From positions 1 through 17,741 of the forward strand of contig CAYMHW010000047.1 of NCBI GenBank assembly GCA_964390365.1: 17,741 nt of DNA, in the 5' to 3' direction. Below the pieces are notes generated by a model. The model did no database searches. It was not told the DNA's origin and was given only the letters and a program-made list of their open reading frames with translations. Shown piece after piece: positions 13,629-17,741 of the stretch. How positions within the stretch are numbered: position 1 is the stretch's first letter; each line of letters opens with the position of its first letter. The position numbers were made by a program, and so were the translations under genes. The stretch is from JALQTD01 sp964390365 (GTDB lineage: Bacteria; Bacteroidota; Bacteroidia; Flavobacteriales_D; Sanyastnellaceae).

Positions 13629-14719
13629 AGCAGGCCGAGAAGTCGCGGCGGCGGGGGGCGTGGGGCAGTGGCCTGTTGGTGACGCTGGGGCTGGTCGGGG
13701 TGGCTGCGGCGGAGGTGGCCGTGCACGTTTCGCCGGAGGTGTTTCCGTGGTTGGCGCTCGCGGGTTTGGTGTATCCGATTTCGTTGGCGGGGTTGCTGTT
13801 GGGGGTGGCGTGGCGGCTGTTCGCGGGGCGGTGGCTGGATTGCATCGTGCCCTTGATTGCGCTCGGGTTCACGTACCCGCATGCCCAGCTGCTGTGGGGG
13901 GGAGGGGCGTCGCCCGATGCGGAGGGCGCTATGCGGGTGATGTCGTGGAACGTTCGGCAGTTCGATCGCTACCAGTGGCTGGATGGGAAGGCCACTCGGG
14001 ATGCGGTGTTGGAGGAACTCGGTCGGACGGAGTTGGACGTGATTTGCCTGCAAGAGATGTACGATGACCGGAAGCGGAATCCATTCATTACGGTGCGTGC
14101 GGTGCGGGAAGCTGTTGGTTTGGACCAAATCCACGCCGCGTTCGAAAAACTGACGGACCACGGCGGAGTCCTGGGGGTCATGACGCTCACTCGGTACCCG
14201 ATCCTGCGCAAGGAACTGATGGAATTCCCCGATGACCCCGGCAACGGCGCCATCTTGACCGACGTGCGCGTGGGCGATGACACGGTGCGCATCGTCAACG
14301 CGCACCTGAGCTCGCTCCGGCTGGAACGCGAGGATTACGACGCGGTGCGGGAAGGACCCGATGCCGAATCCGGACGGCGGCTCCTCGGGCGCCTGACGGC
14401 GGCGTGGGTCAAGCGGGCGCGCCAAGCCGAGCAGCTCCGGGACGCCATCGAGGCCAGTCCGCACCCGGTCCTGTTGTGCGGCGACTTCAACGACACCCCC
14501 GTTTCGTATGCGCTGAGTGCCTTGCGGTCTGCGGGCCTCACGGATGCGTTTGCTGAGGCGGGGGCGGGGTTTGGGGGAACGTACATCGGTGATTTGCCGC
14601 CCATGCGGATTGATTACATCCTGCATTCGGAGGAATTCGAGGCGCTGCGGGTGGAGGTGGGTGAGGCCGTTTTGAGCGACCATCGGTGGATTCAGGCCGA
14701 TGTGCAGCTCGTGGATTGA
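13625..14719 (+). CDS. Membrane-anchored endonuclease/exonuclease/phosphatase family protein
   Basis: The 364-residue protein has three predicted membrane helices in the first 90 residues (GLLVTLGLVGVAAAEVAV, FPWLALAGLVYPISLAGLLL, CIVPLIALGFTYPHAQLL) and then an EEP catalytic domain. Motifs in order are MRVMSWNVRQFDRY with the metal-site Asn, VICLQEMYDD with the metal-binding Glu, VRIVNAHLSSL, VLLCGDFNDTPVS with the Asp-x-Asn pair, RIDYILHSEEF, and LSDHRWIQAD with the catalytic His. The set is complete, so a metal-dependent phosphodiesterase or phosphatase is expected. Given the helix number and the arginine-rich start, the catalytic domain probably faces the periplasm (inference). The substrate could be a nucleic acid, lipid or phosphate ester; the family is too broad to choose. 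It is coupled to the rhomboid gene by an ATGA overlap and closes the mutL block. Confidence 0.93.
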   Translation: MKQAEKSRRRGAWGSGLLVTLGLVGVAAAEVAVHVSPEVFPWLALAGLVYPISLAGLLLGVAWRLFAGRWLDCIVPLIALGFTYPHAQLLWGGGASPDAEGAMRVMSWNVRQFDRYQWLDGKATRDAVLEELGRTELDVICLQEMYDDRKRNPFITVRAVREAVGLDQIHAAFEKLTDHGGVLGVMTLTRYPILRKELMEFPDDPGNGAILTDVRVGDDTVRIVNAHLSSLRLEREDYDAVREGPDAESGRRLLGRLTAAWVKRARQAEQLRDAIEASPHPVLLCGDFNDTPVSYALSALRSAGLTDAFAEAGAGFGGTYIGDLPPMRIDYILHSEEFEALRVEVGEAVLSDHRWIQADVQLVD

Positions 14720-14720
14720 G

Positions 14721-14728
14721 TATTTTTG
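14721..14728 (+). promoter_or_regulatory. Perfect -7 box of bshB1
   Basis: TATTTTTG matches the Bacteroidota -7 consensus TAnnTTTG exactly. It starts one base after the upstream stop and ends four bases (CACC) before the bshB1 ATG. Transcription from it should begin at or next to the start codon. A -33 element is not clear (TGTG at 14701-14704 is the nearest match). Confidence 0.6.
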
Positions 14729-14732
14729 CACC

Positions 14733-15470
14733 ATGGACGGAGCGCATGATTTCGATTTGGTGGCTTTCGGGGCCCACCCCGACGACGTCGAGTTGTCTGC
14801 GGGGGGAACCGTTGCGCTGGAAGTCAGCCGCGGGAGGCGGGTGGCCTTGGTGGATTTGACGCGGGGGCAGTTGGGAACCCGGGGAACGGTCGCCACGCGG
14901 GAGGAAGAGGCGGCGGCGGCGGGAGCCATCCTCGGCATTGCGCACCGGGAGAACCTGGGCATGGAGGACGGCTGGTTCGAAGTCGATCAGGCGCACTTGT
15001 TGCAGGTGGTGGAGGCGGTTCGTCGGTTGCGCCCTCGGGTGGTGTTGGCGAACGCGCTCGAGGATCGCCACCCCGATCACGGCCGAGGGGCGGAATTGGT
15101 GGCGCGCGCGTGTTTCCTGGCCGGCCTCCTGCGCATCGAAACGACGGACCGCCTCACCGGGGAAGCGCAAACGCCGTGGCGCCCTTCCGCGGTGTACCAC
15201 TACATCCAGGACCGCGATCGCACGCCGGACTTTGTGGTAGACATCACGGGGTTTGAGGAGGTGAAGATGCGGTCGGTTTTGGCCTATGCGACGCAGTTTC
15301 ATCGGCCATCGGATCCGGATGCGCCGGCCACGCCCATTTCGTCGCCCGAATTCCTTGAGCACCTGCGCGGCCGCATGCGCACCATTGGCCGTCCTGCCGG
15401 ATTCGCTTACGCGGAAGGGTTCGAGTCGTCGCGCTTGATCGGGGTGACGGATTTGTTCGCCCTCAGCTGA
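14733..15470 (+). CDS. bshB1: Bacillithiol biosynthesis deacetylase BshB1
   Basis: BshB1 removes the acetyl group from N-acetylglucosaminyl malate, the second step in making bacillithiol, the low-molecular-weight thiol of Bacillota and many Bacteroidota. The 245-residue protein is a LmbE/PIG-L fold zinc hydrolase: FGAHPDDVELSAGG gives H15 and D18, and DRHPDHGRGAELV gives H116 as the third ligand, with D17 as likely general base. Further family marks are VDLTRGQLGTRGT, NLGMEDGWF, WRPSAVYHYIQ and PDFVVDITGFEEVKM. The start at 14733 is favoured over upstream GTG codons because it puts the conserved start right after it and because the -7 box ends four bases before. bshA and bshC are not in the window. 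The last 64 bases overlap the flippase gene on the other strand. Confidence 0.95.
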   Translation: MDGAHDFDLVAFGAHPDDVELSAGGTVALEVSRGRRVALVDLTRGQLGTRGTVATREEEAAAAGAILGIAHRENLGMEDGWFEVDQAHLLQVVEAVRRLRPRVVLANALEDRHPDHGRGAELVARACFLAGLLRIETTDRLTGEAQTPWRPSAVYHYIQDRDRTPDFVVDITGFEEVKMRSVLAYATQFHRPSDPDAPATPISSPEFLEHLRGRMRTIGRPAGFAYAEGFESSRLIGVTDLFALS

Positions 15471-16690
15471 AGCCCATCGCTGCGCCTCGGGATCCATTCC
15501 CCCAGCCGCATCCGTTCTTCGCGGTGGAGGCCCCAGGCCAACCCCATCACCTGCACGCCCCCCGCGACCGAAGCCGCCGCCGCCGCCCCCACCGCGCCAT
15601 GCGGCTCGTACCAAAGCGCCCCGCAAACGATCACGGCAACGAGACCAGCCCCGGACGTCCACGCGTTCCAACGGTGCTGCCCGATGCCGCTCAGGTGGTG
15701 CGACAGGAGGCCGGCCACGGACCCCGCCATGACCGCCGGTCCCAAGGCCACGAGCACCGCCCGAATGCCGTCCACCCCAAACCCCCACCCGTACGCCGCC
15801 TCCGGAATCGCCATCGCCACGGACCACAGCCCGGCGGACAGCCCGAACGTCAGCACCGCGAAGGCCCGAGTGTTCGCCAACCGCGCCTCCCTGTCGGCGT
15901 TGCCCGCCGTGCGCGCATGCAACACCGGAGCGAGGGCGCGCGCGGCCGTCCACATCGCTTCCATCCCGTAAAACGCAATCGAGTAGAGCCCGGCCACCGC
16001 CGATCCCGTTGCCCCCAGGCGGGCGAGCCACGTGAACGGCAAGCGGTTCGACAGCAGTTGAAGGAGGGCTCCGGTTTGGGCCGAACGGCCGAAGCGCCAG
16101 AGTTCCGACCAGACGCGGGCATCGAAGGGGGCCTTCGGGCCGAGGGATTTGCGGGCGTGCCAAGCGGCGTCGCCGGCCGTCCACGCCAGGGCCAGCAGGA
16201 GGGCGGCCACGAATCCTTCGAGGGAGTGCCAGCCGAGGGCGAAGGCCCCGAAGAGGAAGGCGGCGAGCAGGGCGGTTTGGGTGAAGGCCAGTCGGTTGTG
16301 GGTGCGGACGGCGCCGGTGGCGAGTAGGATTTGGCCATGGAACACGATGCCCGCCTGCAGCCACCCCGCTAAGCCGATGGCGCCCCACAGCGGGAAGCCG
16401 CCCACCGCCGCGAGCCCCGCTGTCACGGCCAACGCGCTGCCTGCCATCCACCGGTGCCCCGCACGCCACAACGACCGCAGGGGCCAATGCTGGTTCAGGT
16501 ACACCACGGTTCCCCCCGCGATGAACCCGCTGACGGCCGAAATCAACAGCAGCCCGAGCTGAAAGACCGCGACTTGCCCTTGTCCTTCGGCACCCAACAC
16601 GCGGGCATTCAGCAGGACCACGACCGCCGTGCTGACGAGAACGCCGCCGCGGAGCAGCAGGCTGTGGCCGATGACCCGCCCTTCAGCCAC
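15407..16690 (-). CDS. Oligosaccharide flippase / polysaccharide biosynthesis membrane protein
   Basis: The 427-residue product is hydrophobic nearly throughout, with about 10-12 membrane helices. It begins SLLLRGGVLVSTAVVVLLNARVLG, and EGQGQVAVFQLGLLL follows, which is the pattern at the start of Wzx-like and MATE/MOP-type flippases: first helix, a conserved Arg-x-Leu-Gly, then Gly-x-Gly. Such proteins flip lipid-linked sugars across the inner membrane for O-antigen, capsule or exopolysaccharide. Sequence identity among them is low, so the assignment rests on topology, size and the adjacent glycosyltransferase. It starts with GTG at 16690, which overlaps the glycosyltransferase stop by eight bases. 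The last 21 codons lie antisense within bshB1. No terminator was seen at its end. It is part of a polysaccharide locus that continues beyond the right edge. Confidence 0.8.
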   Translation of the reverse strand: MAEGRVIGHSLLLRGGVLVSTAVVVLLNARVLGAEGQGQVAVFQLGLLLISAVSGFIAGGTVVYLNQHWPLRSLWRAGHRWMAGSALAVTAGLAAVGGFPLWGAIGLAGWLQAGIVFHGQILLATGAVRTHNRLAFTQTALLAAFLFGAFALGWHSLEGFVAALLLALAWTAGDAAWHARKSLGPKAPFDARVWSELWRFGRSAQTGALLQLLSNRLPFTWLARLGATGSAVAGLYSIAFYGMEAMWTAARALAPVLHARTAGNADREARLANTRAFAVLTFGLSAGLWSVAMAIPEAAYGWGFGVDGIRAVLVALGPAVMAGSVAGLLSHHLSGIGQHRWNAWTSGAGLVAVIVCGALWYEPHGAVGAAAAASVAGGVQVMGLAWGLHREERMRLGEWIPRRSDGLQLRANKSVTPIKRDDSNPSA

Positions 16691-17741
16691 GGCCGAGGGT
16701 TTGGGTGTACACGGCCTCGAAGGCGGCGCCGATGGCGGTCACGCTGAAGTGCTCCTCGGCGTAGCGCCGCATCGCTTCCCGGTCGGTGGCCGATTCGAGG
16801 GCGTGCAGGAGGGCCTGCACGAATGCGTCGGCGTCCTCCGAAGCCACGCAAGCGCCGCGCTCGGGCGGGGCTGCCGGCCCCTCAAAAACAGGCACGTGCT
16901 CCCGGATGCCGCCCACGTCCGTTGCGACCACGGGCGTGCCCGCCGCCCACGCTTCCGGAATGACACACGGGAAGTTTTCAAACCGGCTGAACAGCAACAC
17001 GGCCGAAGCCGACGCCATGCGTTGGGCGACCTCCGCGAGGGAAATTTCGCCGCCCGTGACGACGCGTCCACCGAGCCCGAGGCGCTCAGCCGTGGCGGCA
17101 TGGGGGGCGGGGTCTCCGTCCCCGATGACGTGCAACGTCGTTCCATCGGGCAAGCGGTCAAGGGCCCGCCCAAAGGCCTCGATGAGCCCCGTGACGTTCT
17201 TCTGTTCGTCCACCAGGGAGCTGATGTGCAGCAACACGGGCGGTGTGGTGCGTGGCGCGATTTGGAACAGGTGCGTATCCACAACGTTGGGCACCACGTG
17301 CACCGGAGCGCGCAGGCCAAAATCGAGCAAACTCTCCCCGAGCTGAGCCGTCACCGGACACAGGCGGTCAATGCCTCGCCCGGCCCAGCGAATGGCAAGT
17401 CGCCGCCAAATCGGAAGCTTGGAGCGCTGATCACGGTGGTACACTGTCCAATGTTCGGTGGCGATGAGGGGTACGCCCCAACGCCGTGCCAAGAGGCGGG
17501 CGGCGATGCCGGCAGGGTAGAGGACGTGGAGGTGAATGACATCGGGACGGGGCTGGTCTCTCGCCATCCGAAGCAGGGTGCGCGTCACTTGAACGAACCA
17601 CGGCAACCGCCCGTTGATGTAGGCGATGCGCTCCCTGACCCCGCGGTGAGTCCGCTCCGTCTCTCGCGCTTGACCACGCGCCACGTACCACACTTCTGCA
17701 TCCACCCGCTCCGCCGACGCCTCAACGTGGCGCTGGACGAA
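16683..17741 (-). CDS. Glycosyltransferase family 4, N-terminus beyond the window
   Basis: The frame is open to the right edge, reading FVQRHVEASAERVDAEVWYV, so only about the first 20 residues are missing; the GTG at 17705 is internal. GT4 enzymes transfer a sugar from a nucleotide donor with retention of configuration. The N-terminal acceptor half shows VIHLHVLYPAGIAARLL and WGVPLIATEHWTVYHRDQ. The C-terminal donor half shows VLLHISSLVDEQKNVTGLIEAF, TLHVIGDGDPA, and the EX7E signature in SRFENFPCVIPEAWAAGTPV, followed by ATDVGGIREHV. It is a peripheral inner-membrane or cytoplasmic enzyme, probably building a surface polysaccharide with the flippase whose gene overlaps its end by eight bases. 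The acceptor and donor sugars cannot be read from sequence. It lacks the glycine-rich loop at the expected place for BshA, and I do not assign it to bacillithiol. Confidence 0.93.
   Translation of the reverse strand, partial: FVQRHVEASAERVDAEVWYVARGQARETERTHRGVRERIAYINGRLPWFVQVTRTLLRMARDQPRPDVIHLHVLYPAGIAARLLARRWGVPLIATEHWTVYHRDQRSKLPIWRRLAIRWAGRGIDRLCPVTAQLGESLLDFGLRAPVHVVPNVVDTHLFQIAPRTTPPVLLHISSLVDEQKNVTGLIEAFGRALDRLPDGTTLHVIGDGDPAPHAATAERLGLGGRVVTGGEISLAEVAQRMASASAVLLFSRFENFPCVIPEAWAAGTPVVATDVGGIREHVPVFEGPAAPPERGACVASEDADAFVQALLHALESATDREAMRRYAEEHFSVTAIGAAFEAVYTQTLGRG

Noticed and set aside
16683..17741. Glycosyltransferase as BshA, given nearby bshB1
   Set aside because: Both are GT4, but BshA-specific N-terminal and acceptor motifs are not seen, the gene is on the other strand and is coupled to a flippase.
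1..17741. Mobile element, CRISPR array, tRNA or rRNA genes
   Set aside because: No transposase or integrase motifs, direct repeats with spacers, cloverleaf or rRNA-like stretches were recognised on reading both strands; a dedicated RNA-gene search was not possible.

Overview
The window looks like a chromosomal segment of a high-GC member of the Bacteroidota, most likely in or near the Flavobacteriales. The pointers are a Bacteroidota-type LptD C-terminus, a DUF6728 microprotein, a DUF4476 protein, the roughly 400-residue form of IspH, the bacillithiol enzyme BshB1, -7 boxes resembling TAnnTTTG just in front of several genes, and no recognisable Shine-Dalgarno sequences. No rRNA, tRNA, CRISPR array, insertion sequence or prophage was seen. 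Coding density is very high, and most co-directional neighbours overlap by 1, 4 or 8 bases.

Layout. Bases 1-429 (+) are the 3' end of an LptD-like outer-membrane protein. It converges on a minus-strand pair, ridA and a 55-residue DUF6728 membrane protein. trpG/pabA (1065-1694, +) is divergent from ridA. Bases 1751-6064 (-) hold a four-gene envelope operon: a secreted DUF4476 protein, a TPR plus CsgG-domain lipoprotein, a large LPP20-like lipoprotein and a small LPP20-like lipoprotein. Divergent from it run a saccharopine dehydrogenase family gene and a small possible lipoprotein (6187-7973, +). These meet a minus-strand secreted protein (7992-8522), whose terminator lies inside the last codons of the possible lipoprotein gene. 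ispH follows (8610-9818, +). Next comes a compact plus-strand block: a small membrane protein, mutL, two rhomboid proteases and a membrane-anchored endonuclease/exonuclease/phosphatase protein. bshB1 (14733-15470) follows with its own -7 box. The window ends with a minus-strand polysaccharide pair, a GT4 glycosyltransferase (cut by the window edge) and a flippase. The flippase 3' end overlaps bshB1 antisense by 64 bases.

Functionally the segment mixes housekeeping (IspH for isoprenoids, MutL for mismatch repair, TrpG/PabA for chorismate amidation, RidA for imine detoxification, BshB1 for bacillithiol) with envelope biology (LptD, the DUF4476/CsgG/LPP20 operon, rhomboids, flippase and glycosyltransferase). 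The points most worth a second look are the envelope operon, a MutL whose C-terminal metal site appears to have been lost while a clamp-binding motif remains, and -7 boxes placed so close to start codons that some mRNAs should be leaderless.
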